A stretch of DNA of 55,645 nucleotides from positions 1-55,645 of the forward strand of contig JAFUVF010000020.1 of assembly GCA_017483735.1 (NCBI GenBank). Direction: 5' to 3'. Shown piece by piece: positions 1 to 7,685 of this stretch (position 1 is its first letter; the number at the start of each line of letters is the position of its first letter). A program made the position numbers and the translations under genes. The notes beneath the pieces were generated by a model. That model was not told where the DNA came from. It searched no databases and was given only the letters and a program-made list of their open reading frames with translations. This DNA comes from Lachnospiraceae bacterium (GTDB lineage: Bacteria > Bacillota > Clostridia > Lachnospirales > Lachnospiraceae).

Positions 1-5
1 CGAAA

Positions 6-137
6 TGTCCACGGTTTGGGGTTTCATAAAATCGGCACTGTCCACAGGTTGGGGATGTCACCCGAGAAGGACTGTCCATGATATGGGGATGTGGTGCCGA
101 CCTAACCAAAAGCCGTGTCCATTATCTGGGGTATAGT
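6..137. repeat. Cluster of four imperfect TGTCC..TGGGG repeats, possible insertion-sequence end
   Basis: Four related units begin at about 6, 39, 73 and 116, each fitting TGTCCAnnnnnTGGGG with AT or TT after it. Spacing is 33, 34 and 43 nt. Multiple short repeats beginning with TGT are typical of the ends of IS21-family elements (family knowledge), so this may be the end or remnant of such an element lying mostly outside the window. No transposase is visible here and the orientation is ambiguous. Confidence 0.4.
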
Positions 138-212
138 TTATGATATTACCGCGTTTTGAAGTGTTTGTGAAAAATATAGGATTGGATTATTAGAAGTTAG
201 GAGTACACTTTG

Positions 213-692
213 ATGGAAATCAGACAGTACAGGGAAAGCGACGTACAGAGAATGTGCGAAATCTGGAATGAGGTCGTGGAGGAGGGCATCGCCTTTCCGC
301 AGGAGGAGCCTCTTACCGAAAAAACGGGCGCAGGGTTTTTCTCGTCCCAGAGCTATTGCGGAGTGGCAGAGGAAGCTGGCAGGCTGTACGGACTCTATAT
401 CCTTCATCCGAACAATGTGGGGCGTTGCGGGCATATCTGCAATGCCAGCTATGCGGTAAGCTCTGAAAGCAGGGGCAGACATATAGGGGAAAGGCTTGTG
501 CTCGACTGCATCAGGCAGGCGAAGAGACTCGGCTTTGGAGTGTTACAGTTTAATGCGGTGGTTGAAAGCAACATTCACGCAAGGCACCTCTATGAGCGCA
601 TAGGCTTTAAGCAGCTCGGTACCATCCCCAAGGGCTTCCGTATGAAGGACGGACACTTCGAGAATATCTGTCCGTATTATTATGAGCTTTAA
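213..692 (+). CDS. GNAT-family N-acetyltransferase
   Basis: A complete single-domain GNAT protein of about 159 residues that should transfer an acetyl group from acetyl-CoA to an amine or amino-acid-like substrate in the cytoplasm. The N-terminal IRQYRESDVQRMCEIWN is the usual first strand and helix. The acetyl-CoA loop is seen around residues 90-100 (SESRGRHIGERLV), and the C-terminal half has the ARHLYERIGFKQLGTIPKGFR pattern of phosphinothricin/amine acetyltransferases. I chose ATG 213 with GGAG nine bases upstream; a TTG at 210 is also possible. The gene overlaps the following esterase start by 11 nt, so the two are probably co-translated. The substrate cannot be read from the sequence. 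Confidence 0.85.
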   Translation: MEIRQYRESDVQRMCEIWNEVVEEGIAFPQEEPLTEKTGAGFFSSQSYCGVAEEAGRLYGLYILHPNNVGRCGHICNASYAVSSESRGRHIGERLVLDCIRQAKRLGFGVLQFNAVVESNIHARHLYERIGFKQLGTIPKGFRMKDGHFENICPYYYEL

Positions 693-1380
693 TATTATAT
701 ATCCAAAAAATTTAACACCCGCCACCCCCATCGTCATTCTCCACACCTTCGAGAATGAGGGCACTTTGGTATGGGAGGAGCTTAAAAAGCTTGACGCCGA
801 TAAATGTATTCTGGTAACGATACAGATTGACGATTGGAATAATCTAATGTCGCCATGGGAAGCGAAGGCTGTGTTTAAGGGCGGAGATGACTTTGGCGGA
901 GGAGCGGATGAGTATATAAACAGGCTTCAGACTGAAATAATACCAAAAGTCCTGTCACAGATTGGAGCCGTATCCGCACTAAATCCCGACGGCGGAGAGG
1001 AAAATAAGCGCCCGCTCATCATTGCAGGGTATTCGCTTGCGGGACTTTTTGCCCTTTATTCTATGTACAGAACCGATATATTTTCATCAGCAGTATCCGC
1101 CTCAGGTTCCATGTGGTTCCCGGGATTTTTTGATTTTGCCCAAAATAACAAGTTCTGTGGGGCAAAGACTAAGAATGCGCCTGATAGGATATATCTGTCC
1201 TTGGGCGATAAGGAGAGCCGCACAAGAAATGAGTATCTAAGGGAAAACGAGAGCATTACAAAGAGCCTGTGCGAGCACTGCAAAAGGCAGGGTATAGACA
1301 GTATTTTCGAGCTCAATCCCGGAAATCATTTTAGCGACGCAAATTTGCGTGTTGCGAAAGGGATTGCGTGGTCGCTATAA
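682..1380 (+). CDS. Alpha/beta-hydrolase, esterase (Fes/IroE-like)
   Basis: A 232-residue single-domain alpha/beta hydrolase. The nucleophile elbow GYSLAG lies at about residues 115-120, an acid candidate is in LGDKES (about 173-178), and the catalytic histidine candidate is in PGNHFSD near the C-terminus. The fold resembles the putative esterase family that includes enterobactin/trilactone esterases, but no siderophore genes are nearby, so the substrate is open. No signal peptide is seen, so the enzyme is cytoplasmic. The start overlaps the acetyltransferase gene. Its last 15 nt, including the stop codon, are repeated after the next gene at 2512-2526. Confidence 0.75.
   Translation: MSFNIIYPKNLTPATPIVILHTFENEGTLVWEELKKLDADKCILVTIQIDDWNNLMSPWEAKAVFKGGDDFGGGADEYINRLQTEIIPKVLSQIGAVSALNPDGGEENKRPLIIAGYSLAGLFALYSMYRTDIFSSAVSASGSMWFPGFFDFAQNNKFCGAKTKNAPDRIYLSLGDKESRTRNEYLRENESITKSLCEHCKRQGIDSIFELNPGNHFSDANLRVAKGIAWSL
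1366..1380 (+). repeat. Left copy of 15-bp direct repeat flanking the AbiF cassette
   Basis: GCGTGGTCGCTATAA forms the last codons and stop of the esterase gene and recurs exactly at 2512-2526. The DNA between the copies contains only a promoter, a structured RNA and the AbiF gene. Confidence 0.8.
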
Positions 1381-1427
1381 TTGACAAAATATAAAAAAAT
1401 TAAAAAATTAAAAATGCAAATATAGAT

Positions 1428-1456
1428 TTGACATTTAAATTGACGTATGTTATTTT
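1428..1456 (+). promoter_or_regulatory. Promoter of the AbiF-associated RNA
   Basis: TTGACA at 1428-1433, a 17-nt spacer and TATTTT at 1451-1456. Transcription would begin near 1463, immediately before the hairpins of the putative RNA. Confidence 0.65.
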
Positions 1457-1462
1457 ATTTAT

Positions 1463-1530
1463 AGTGATCGTGTCACAGAAGCTTGCGAGGCCTGTGACCG
1501 GAAGAGGCCCCTGCGGGGGCTTCTTTCAAT
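1463..1530 (+). ncRNA. Structured RNA upstream of AbiF gene (abiF RNA motif candidate)
   Basis: Two hairpins sit between the promoter and the AbiF gene. The first is closed by GTCACAG (1472-1478) with CTGTGAC (1492-1498) and has a TGCG tip. The second pairs GAAGAGGCCCC with GGGGCTTCTTT around another C(TGCG)G loop, a very stable UNCG-type tetraloop, and ends near 1526. A conserved abiF RNA motif, rich in stable tetraloops and located upstream of Abi_2/AbiF genes, is known from comparative genomics and has been suggested to act as an RNA partner of the toxin. Position, promoter and tetraloops here match that description. The second hairpin could also act as an attenuator. I did not test the covariance model. 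Confidence 0.7.
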
Positions 1531-1542
1531 TTTGGAGGAAAT

Positions 1543-2499
1543 ATGAGCGAAAACAACAAATGTGAAAAGCCTTTCTTGACCTATGAGGAGCAGATAAAAA
1601 AACTGCGGGATGAGAAGCATTTAGAGATAAATGATGACACAAAGGCTATTGAGCTTCTTAAACGTCATAGCTATTTTGCATTGATTTCGGGATATAAAAT
1701 ACCGTTTAAGAGGAAAGATGGAACATATCAGGAGCATGTATCAATAAATGATATTTATGCGTTGTATAATTTCGATAATGAGCTGAGGAATATAATACTA
1801 GAAAAGATTTTGATAGTTGAAAAGCATATAAAATCGCTATTGTCATATTCATTTTGTAAAAAATACGGGAGTGAACAAAGTAAGTATCTGGATGCGACAA
1901 ACTATAATTATGTTGCAAAAAATCAGGAGGGAATAAACAAGCTTATTTCGGATCTTTCGGAAATCGTGAAAAATCCAAAGGATTATAAGTATATTCAGCA
2001 TCAGAAAAGGAACTATGATAATATTCCGCTATGGGTAATGGTTAAAGCACTGACAATGGGCAGAGTTTCTAAAATGTATAGTTATCTAAAGCCGGAAATT
2101 CAGACAGACATAAGTAAGGAGTATAAGTGTGTAAATGAGAATGAGTTAGCCAGAATGTTGGATATGCTTGCAAGAGTGCGAAATGTATGTGCGCATAACG
2201 AAAGGTTATACAACTATGTATACCAGAAGGGAGCTATAGAGGATTCTTACGTTCACAAGGCGATAAATATACCAAGAAAAAACGGCATTTATAAAAAGGG
2301 GAAATCCGATTTATTCGCCGTGCTTATATGCCTTAAATATTTGCTGTGTAAAGAAGATTTTGCGGATTTGATTGTAAAAATAAGAGAAAGCCTAAGCATA
2401 CTGTATAACAATTCCAGTCGGATTACTCCGGAGCAGATGAGGAAATATATGGGATTGACGGATAATTGGCAGGATATAACGGATATTGAGCTCAAATAA
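1543..2499 (+). CDS. abiF: Abi family (AbiD/AbiF, Abi_2) abortive-infection protein
   Basis: A 318-residue protein of the Abi_2 family, which carries a HEPN-type RNase fold. The N-terminus KPFLTYEEQIKKLRDEKHLE followed by LLKRHSYFALISGYKIPFK is the family signature. The C-terminal half holds RVRNVCAHNERLYN (about residues 206-219), which fits the RxxxxH HEPN catalytic motif as RNVCAH. Abi proteins of this type stop growth on phage infection. The gene has a GGAGGAA site eight bases upstream and lies directly downstream of the putative structured RNA and its promoter. It is AT-richer than its neighbours, and the RNA plus gene are bracketed by a 15-bp direct repeat, which suggests acquisition as a unit. 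Function in this host is inferred. Confidence 0.85.
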   Translation: MSENNKCEKPFLTYEEQIKKLRDEKHLEINDDTKAIELLKRHSYFALISGYKIPFKRKDGTYQEHVSINDIYALYNFDNELRNIILEKILIVEKHIKSLLSYSFCKKYGSEQSKYLDATNYNYVAKNQEGINKLISDLSEIVKNPKDYKYIQHQKRNYDNIPLWVMVKALTMGRVSKMYSYLKPEIQTDISKEYKCVNENELARMLDMLARVRNVCAHNERLYNYVYQKGAIEDSYVHKAINIPRKNGIYKKGKSDLFAVLICLKYLLCKEDFADLIVKIRESLSILYNNSSRITPEQMRKYMGLTDNWQDITDIELK

Positions 2500-2511
2500 T
2501 AAAAGGTTTTA

Positions 2512-2526
2512 GCGTGGTCGCTATAA
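2512..2526 (+). repeat. Right copy of 15-bp direct repeat flanking the AbiF cassette
   Basis: This is an exact copy of the esterase 3' end (GCGTGGTCGCTATAA). The preceding TTTTA also matches esterase sequence at 1329-1333, which is followed there by GCG, so this copy could be a partly deleted remnant of the esterase tail. Confidence 0.8.
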
Positions 2527-2562
2527 ATCAAATATTTTCTGATTTTTCAACTTATATATCTA

Positions 2563-2591
2563 TTGACGCAGCAATTATTCTGATTTAAAAT
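2563..2591 (+). promoter_or_regulatory. Promoter of the alcohol dehydrogenase gene
   Basis: TTGACG at 2563-2568, a 17-nt spacer and TAAAAT at 2586-2591, about 90 nt before the start codon. No clear operator was seen in the leader. Confidence 0.6.
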
Positions 2592-2681
2592 CAAAATATG
2601 GCGATTTGTACCCACAATTTATGTATTGGGTTAAGGGGCGCAGATTGCAAAAATTAAATTTTAAGGAGGTATGTGGTTAGT

Positions 2682-3827
2682 ATGGCAGACAGAATTGTAT
2701 TGAATGGGCGGAGTTATCACGGTTCGGGAGCAATCAAGGAGATTGTTCCGGAGATTAAGAACGGGGGTTACAAGAAGATTTTCGTATGCTCTGACCCTGA
2801 CCTTGTGAAATTCGGAGTTACGAAGAAGGTTACGGATCTTTTGGACGGGGCGGGAATACCGTTTTCACTTTATTCCAATATCAAGCCCAATCCCACCATC
2901 CAGAACGTGCAGGACGGTGTTGCGGCGTTCAAGGAGTCCGGTGCGGATGCCATCGTTACCGTAGGAGGCGGCTCCTCCATGGATACCGCCAAGGCTATCG
3001 GCGTTATCATCACGAACCCTGAGTTTGCAGATGTCCGCTCACTTGAGGGCGTTGCGGCTACGAAAAATCATGCGGTTCCCACTATCGCAGTTCCTACCAC
3101 GGCAGGTACGGCGGCAGAGGTTACCATCAATTACGTTATCACGGATGTGGAGAAGCAGAGAAAGTTCGTATGTGTAGATACAAACGATATTCCCGAGGTT
3201 GCGATTATCGACCCTGACATGATGTCCTCCATGCCGAAGGGACTTACCGCTGCAACAGGTATGGATGCGCTTACCCACGCTATAGAGGGATATATCACAA
3301 AGGCTGCCTGGGAAATGACGGATATGTTCCATCTCGAGGCTATCAGACTTATTTCCGAGAACTTAAGGGATGCTGTAGATAATAAGCCCGAGGGAAGAAA
3401 GGGAATGGCTCTTGCACAATATATCGCAGGAATGGGCTTCTCGAATGTAGGCTTGGGTATCGACCATGCCATGGCACATACGCTTTCCGCATATTATGAC
3501 ACTCCTCACGGTGTTGCATGCGCAATGCTCCTTCCTATTTCCATGGAATACAACAAGGATTACACCGGCGAGAGATACAGAGAGATTGCGAGAGCAATGG
3601 GTGTAAAGGGTGTCGACGATATGAGTCAGGAGGAGTACAGAAACGCAGCAATAGAGGCTGTAAAGAAGCTTTCCGCAGATGTAGGCATACCCGCAAAGAA
3701 CGAGAAGATAAAGGCGGAAGACCTTGACAATCTTGTGCGTGACGCATTGGCTGACGCCTGCGCTCCCGGAAATCCCAGAGACGCAAAGGCAGAGGATGTG
3801 CTCGAAATGTTCAAAAAGCTCATGTAA
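2682..3827 (+). CDS. Iron-containing alcohol dehydrogenase
   Basis: A complete group III (iron-dependent) alcohol dehydrogenase of about 381 residues, which interconverts an aldehyde and a primary alcohol or diol with NAD(P)(H) in the cytoplasm. The nucleotide-binding GGGSSMDTAKAIG is at about residues 95-107, and PTTAGTAAEVT follows at about 140. Metal ligands are expected from the conserved DALTHAIEGY and GLGIDHAMAHTL blocks (about 190-200 and 255-270). It ends in the usual CAPGNPRDAKAEDVLEMFKKLM-type tail. AAGGAGG lies 12 nt before ATG 2682; a GTG at 2673 is an alternative but very close to that site. It has its own promoter. The neighbours do not reveal the substrate; a fermentative role is the usual one in this group of bacteria. 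Confidence 0.9.
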   Translation: MADRIVLNGRSYHGSGAIKEIVPEIKNGGYKKIFVCSDPDLVKFGVTKKVTDLLDGAGIPFSLYSNIKPNPTIQNVQDGVAAFKESGADAIVTVGGGSSMDTAKAIGVIITNPEFADVRSLEGVAATKNHAVPTIAVPTTAGTAAEVTINYVITDVEKQRKFVCVDTNDIPEVAIIDPDMMSSMPKGLTAATGMDALTHAIEGYITKAAWEMTDMFHLEAIRLISENLRDAVDNKPEGRKGMALAQYIAGMGFSNVGLGIDHAMAHTLSAYYDTPHGVACAMLLPISMEYNKDYTGERYREIARAMGVKGVDDMSQEEYRNAAIEAVKKLSADVGIPAKNEKIKAEDLDNLVRDALADACAPGNPRDAKAEDVLEMFKKLM

Positions 3828-3861
3828 TTGTCGCATAGCAAAACGAAAGGAAACTTAAGTA

Positions 3862-4635
3862 ATGAGAATAGAAGAATTTGCGGATATGAACCAATTTGAG
3901 GAGATTATGCGCAACTGGGCAGCAGCCACAGGTCTTGCTACGGTTGCTGTCGGGGCGGACGGAAAATACATTTCCGAATGCTACAATTTCACGGATTTCT
4001 GCATCAAGCTTACCAGAGGAAGCACCGAGGGCTGTAAGCGTTGCGTGAAATGCGATCAGGAGGGACACGGAGTATATAACTGTCATGCAGGGCTCATTGA
4101 TTTCGGAATTGACCTTGAAGTGGCAGGCGAGAAGGTCGGCTCCGTCATAGGCGGACAGGTACTTCCCGAGGAACCCGACGAAGAGAAATTCCGCAAGGTT
4201 GCCAGAGAAATCGGAGTTAATGAGGATGAATATATCCGTGCTCTGCACAAGGTGAACGTCCGTACCAAGGAGGCAATACATGCTTCCGCAAATCTTTTGG
4301 GACAGGTGTTAAACAACTTTATTCAGGCAGAGTATGAGAGAAAGCACAATTCCGGTCTGGTAACAAGCCTGACGGAGGGAGTTGAGCGCACCAATGTTCT
4401 CGTCGAGAAGATAATGAGCGAAACGAAGGAGCTCAAATCCATTCAGGGCAGACAGAAAATCCTTGCGTTGAATGCCAGCATTGAAGCGGCGAGAGCAGGA
4501 GATATGGGAAAGGGCTTCGCTGTCGTAGCGGTGGAGGTCGGACAGCTCTCCGAGAAGAGCTCTGTCGCAAACAGCAATATCGAGGAGACCGTAAAGGAAA
4601 TCGTCGAGGTTGTTAAGGAGATGCGAAAAGCCTGA
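3862..4635 (+). CDS. PocR-domain sensory protein with short chemoreceptor signalling domain
   Basis: A soluble 257-residue protein. Residues about 5-155 form a PocR-type ligand-binding domain with the typical cysteine cluster ([11 protein letters not shown]) and the [14 protein letters not shown] segment. Residues about 185-257 match the hairpin part of a methyl-accepting chemotaxis signalling domain ([20 protein letters not shown] followed by [11 protein letters not shown]). The signalling domain is much shorter than usual, lacking most of the long coiled coil, and there is no membrane segment. It may therefore sense a small molecule in the cytoplasm and dock to a receptor array or CheA/CheW, but no chemotaxis genes are in the window. 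A GAAAGGA site precedes the start. It could also act as a free-standing sensor without chemotaxis. Confidence 0.8.
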   Translation: MRIEEFADMNQFEEIMRNWAAATGLATVAVGADGKYISECYNFTDFCIKLTRGSTEGCKRCVKCDQEGHGVYNCHAGLIDFGIDLEVAGEKVGSVIGGQVLPEEPDEEKFRKVAREIGVNEDEYIRALHKVNVRTKEAIHASANLLGQVLNNFIQAEYERKHNSGLVTSLTEGVERTNVLVEKIMSETKELKSIQGRQKILALNASIEAARAGDMGKGFAVVAVEVGQLSEKSSVANSNIEETVKEIVEVVKEMRKA

Positions 4636-4683
4636 CTGACAGCATACTTTATTTTTGTCCCGGATAATGATACAATCGGGTAT

Positions 4684-5682
4684 ATGAGAGAGCGTGAGAG
4701 TTTGAACAAAATCTACAGCCCTGATATACCCGATTTTTTTGCGGAATTTTCCAAGGCTCCCGCAATGCAGAGAATCAAAAGAGTCGGCATGCATTGTGGC
4801 TGTGAATATACTAGCTTTCCTTTGTTTGAGGGTCTTTCAGAATACAGCCGCTACGAGCACAGTGTGGGAGTGGGGCTTATAACATGGCGTTTTACTAAGG
4901 ATATAAAGCAGGCAATTGCGGCGCTTTTCCACGATATAGCGACGCCGGTCTTTGCGCATACGATAGATTTTCTAAACGGCGATTATATTACGCAGGAAAG
5001 CACGGAAAACCAGACGGAGAGCATAATACGAAATTCGGAAGAAATAGGCATCCTTCTAAAAAAATACAAACTAAGGGCAGAGGATGTCATTGATTATCAC
5101 ATATACCCCATAGCGGACAATGAGGCGCCGGGGCTGTGTGCCGACAGGCTGGAATATACCTTAAGCAATCTCATAAATTTCTGCGGCGGAGATTTAAAGA
5201 AGGTAAAAGCGCTTTATGATGATATTTGTGTGGCGGAGAATGAAGCAGGCGCTTTTGAGCTCTCATTCAGACATTTGGAGAAGGCGGCGGAATTTGCCTT
5301 TATCGCTTTAAGGTGTGCAAAGGTTTACGTGGCGGATGAGGACAGGTATTCCATGCAGATGCTCTCTGAGCTTGTAAAAGACGGAATTGAAAAGGGCGTA
5401 ATCACAAAAAAGGATTTGTACACGGATGAACCGAAGGTTCTTGCGAAATTTGAAAATGACGAGGAAATGAAAAGCGCCTGGGAAAAGTATTGCTCCTATC
5501 ACAAAATGCTGTACGGGGATGAGCAAAAGAAAGCTGCCGTAAGATACATTCAGGCAAAGAAACGCCTGATAGACCCTTTCGTAGCGGAGGTTGGGAGAGT
5601 GTCGGAATTGGATAGAGACTTCGCTGAGGCTAAGGAGGAATTTTTAGGTATTAAGTTTGATGCGCCGCTTAGCGCAATCTGA
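4684..5682 (+). CDS. HD-domain phosphohydrolase
   Basis: A 332-residue HD-superfamily phosphohydrolase resembling YwfO/dNTPase-like metal enzymes. Metal ligands are visible in YEHSVGVGLITWRF (about residues 58-71), the HD pair in ALFHDIATPVFAH (about 79-91), and a distal aspartate in CADRLEYTLSN (about 151-161). Such enzymes hydrolyse phosphate esters of nucleotides, but the substrate cannot be assigned. It is cytoplasmic, with no signal or membrane segment. It is followed 15 nt later by a HAD phosphatase gene with AGGAG, so the two may be co-transcribed. No ribosome binding site is obvious before ATG 4684. Confidence 0.8.
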   Translation: MRERESLNKIYSPDIPDFFAEFSKAPAMQRIKRVGMHCGCEYTSFPLFEGLSEYSRYEHSVGVGLITWRFTKDIKQAIAALFHDIATPVFAHTIDFLNGDYITQESTENQTESIIRNSEEIGILLKKYKLRAEDVIDYHIYPIADNEAPGLCADRLEYTLSNLINFCGGDLKKVKALYDDICVAENEAGAFELSFRHLEKAAEFAFIALRCAKVYVADEDRYSMQMLSELVKDGIEKGVITKKDLYTDEPKVLAKFENDEEMKSAWEKYCSYHKMLYGDEQKKAAVRYIQAKKRLIDPFVAEVGRVSELDRDFAEAKEEFLGIKFDAPLSAI

Positions 5683-5696
5683 TATAGGAGATAAAA

Positions 5697-6338
5697 ATGT
5701 TTGATGTTTTTATGTTTGACCTTGACGGAACACTCACAGACCCGGGAGAGGGTATAACGAATTGCGTAATGTATGCCCTTAAGAAATTCGGGATTGAGGA
5801 AACCGACAGGACAAAGCTGTATAAATTTATCGGACCGCCCTTATTTAATTCCTTTCAGGAATATTACGGGTTTTCGGAGGAGGAATGCGAAAGGGCGATA
5901 GTGTATTACAGGGAGCGATTCAGGGATAAGGGTATCTTTGAAAACGAGGTGTACGAAAATATTCCCGAGGTGCTTATGGCGCTTAAAAATGCCGGCAAGA
6001 GGATAGTCCTTGCAACCTCCAAGGCAGAGGAGTTTTCCGTGAGAATTCTTAAGCATTTTAATATATACGAATATTTCGATTTCTGCGCAGGCGCAACAAT
6101 GGACTTAAAGCGCAATGCGAAAGCAGACGTGATAAAATACGCATTGGAAAATATTGATGCTCCTGATATTTCGAGGGTGATAATGATAGGCGACAGGAAG
6201 CATGACATAATCGGGGCAAAGGACAACGGGCTGAAAGCGATAGGCGTTCTCTACGGCTACGGCGACAGAGATGAGCTTGAAAATGCCGGGGCGGATTATA
6301 TCATAGACAGACCTGAGAATATTTTGGAATATATATAG
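5697..6338 (+). CDS. HAD-superfamily phosphatase (phosphoglycolate phosphatase-like)
   Basis: A 213-residue HAD subfamily IA hydrolase. Motif I is FDLDGTLTDPGEG (residues 7-19) with the nucleophile and acid aspartates, motif II is LATSKAE at about 104, and motif IV is MIGDRKHDIIGAKDNG at about 162-177. The helical cap between motifs I and II is the size seen in Gph and PpaX. It should remove phosphate from a small metabolite such as phosphoglycolate or a nucleotide. ATAGGAG precedes the start, and the gene lies just after the HD-hydrolase gene, suggesting a shared transcript. The exact substrate is not determinable. Confidence 0.85.
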   Translation: MFDVFMFDLDGTLTDPGEGITNCVMYALKKFGIEETDRTKLYKFIGPPLFNSFQEYYGFSEEECERAIVYYRERFRDKGIFENEVYENIPEVLMALKNAGKRIVLATSKAEEFSVRILKHFNIYEYFDFCAGATMDLKRNAKADVIKYALENIDAPDISRVIMIGDRKHDIIGAKDNGLKAIGVLYGYGDRDELENAGADYIIDRPENILEYI

Positions 6339-6378
6339 GATTAAGTATATAGCAGCACTTTTAAACTGGGCAAAAGCT

Positions 6379-7578
6379 TTGAACAAAGAGGAACTTCTAA
6401 ATATAAAAATTGAACATATGAGAATGCAGCCTCCCGACGACTCCTGCGACCATACTATACTGAACGTGTTGAATAGAGAGTATGACGAGACACATGTACA
6501 TTCAAGAATACTATTTTACCTTTTTACACATCCATACGGAGGGTGTGATTACTTTACGCTTTTTTTAGGAAGGTTAGGGCTTTGGGATGAGAAAAGCAAA
6601 GAAAAATATATGGTATATAGGGAGAGAAGCTTCGGGAATGGACGTATTGATTTTGTGTTTGAATCGGCGCAGAAATGCATCGCTCTGGAGATGAAGATAG
6701 ACGCCGCAGACGGTAAAGAACAGCTCGCAAGATATGAGGAATTTTGCAAAAGCAGAAAGAAGCCATATCGAATATTCTATTTAACGCCATATGGAGATTT
6801 GCCGAGCGAACAGAGTGTCGGAAGCTTGGACAGAGAAATCATTTCCTGTATAAGCTTTGAAAAGGAAATTTATGAGTGGCTTAAGGAATGTCTGCAATAT
6901 ACAGACAAGGACAGCTATATGTATTCCTTTATAAAGCAGTATGCAGGGACTGTGAAGAGGATAACGGGTAGAATGAGTGACGAAATATCGGAAAGCATTA
7001 TAAAGAATAAGGAAAGCGCAATGGCGGCGTATCAAATCAGCAATGAGCTTACTGATAGGATGAGTCAGGTGTTTGTGGATTTTATGAAGGGGCTTTCGGA
7101 TTATATTGAGAGGGAAACAGCGCTTGATACAAGGATCTTTACCGAGGATATTGAGCAATATATGTATCAGGTACGGTATAACTACTGCAACGGAATGTAT
7201 CCTATACTTGACAGAACAGCTTTTGAAGGCGGAGAGTTTCATTTTTTCTTTTATATTGATGTCGGAAATGATTATATTAATGCGGGACTTGGCTTTGAGG
7301 ATGAGAATAATGAATGGGTTACGTTAGAGAAAGTAGAGGAGACGACGCCGGAATTCTATAATAAATGGAAAGCCCGGATAGAAAAGCTGCATTTATCAGA
7401 TGTGAAAACTTCTAAGAATTCATGGTGGTTTCCGATAGAAAACACTCGTGGAGAACGCTTTTATATTAAGAATTTTGCGACCACCGGCGCAATGTTTGAG
7501 CTGATTGATACAATGGATGCGGAGGTTGAGTATATAGGAGATTATATTGTCAGTCAAATTATAAATAAGTTGATATAG
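6379..7578 (+). CDS. PD-(D/E)XK nuclease superfamily protein
   Basis: A 399-residue protein whose N-terminal third carries a PD-(D/E)XK nuclease core: the conserved LNVLNREYDETHVHSRILFY start, then RIDFVFE (about residues 93-99), CIALEMKID (about 103-111; the ExK of the motif) and a following glutamine/tyrosine helix (KEQLARYEEF). Such proteins are often annotated as PD-(D/E)XK nuclease family, and some are anti-phage or repair nucleases. The C-terminal two thirds is not recognisable and may bind DNA or a partner. The start is uncertain: TTG 6379 opens the frame with no clear ribosome binding site, and ATG 6418 is an alternative. A strong terminator follows at 7598. Confidence 0.75.
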   Translation: MNKEELLNIKIEHMRMQPPDDSCDHTILNVLNREYDETHVHSRILFYLFTHPYGGCDYFTLFLGRLGLWDEKSKEKYMVYRERSFGNGRIDFVFESAQKCIALEMKIDAADGKEQLARYEEFCKSRKKPYRIFYLTPYGDLPSEQSVGSLDREIISCISFEKEIYEWLKECLQYTDKDSYMYSFIKQYAGTVKRITGRMSDEISESIIKNKESAMAAYQISNELTDRMSQVFVDFMKGLSDYIERETALDTRIFTEDIEQYMYQVRYNYCNGMYPILDRTAFEGGEFHFFFYIDVGNDYINAGLGFEDENNEWVTLEKVEETTPEFYNKWKARIEKLHLSDVKTSKNSWWFPIENTRGERFYIKNFATTGAMFELIDTMDAEVEYIGDYIVSQIINKLI

Positions 7579-7597
7579 GGACGGACTGTATTTTACT

Positions 7598-7624
7598 GAA
7601 AGCTCAAAAGAGCTTTCTTTTTTT
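7598..7624 (+). terminator. Rho-independent terminator after the nuclease gene
   Basis: GAAAGCTC and GAGCTTTC form a perfect 8-bp stem with an AAAA loop, followed by seven T. It isolates the downstream sigma-factor operon from the nuclease gene. Confidence 0.9.
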
Positions 7625-7629
7625 GCACT

Positions 7630-7663
7630 AAAATCCCCTTCGCAATCGTATTATATATGTAAG
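7630..7663 (+). promoter_or_regulatory. Probable promoter of ECF sigma operon 1, shared 34-nt element
   Basis: This AAAAT...GTATTATATATGTAAG element ends 22 nt before the sigma gene. A 34-nt segment at 9150-9183, just after the operon, matches it at about 24 of 34 positions without gaps, and GTATTATAT recurs upstream of the second sigma gene. It is a candidate target of the ECF sigma factor itself, although the TATTAT/TATAAT-like core could also serve the main sigma factor. Confidence 0.4.
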
Positions 7664-7685
7664 GCTCAAAAAAGGAGAGGAAGGC

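Noticed and set aside
138..482. Minus-strand frame opposite the GNAT gene
   Set aside because: It is a shadow of the acetyltransferase gene with no ribosome binding site or domain.
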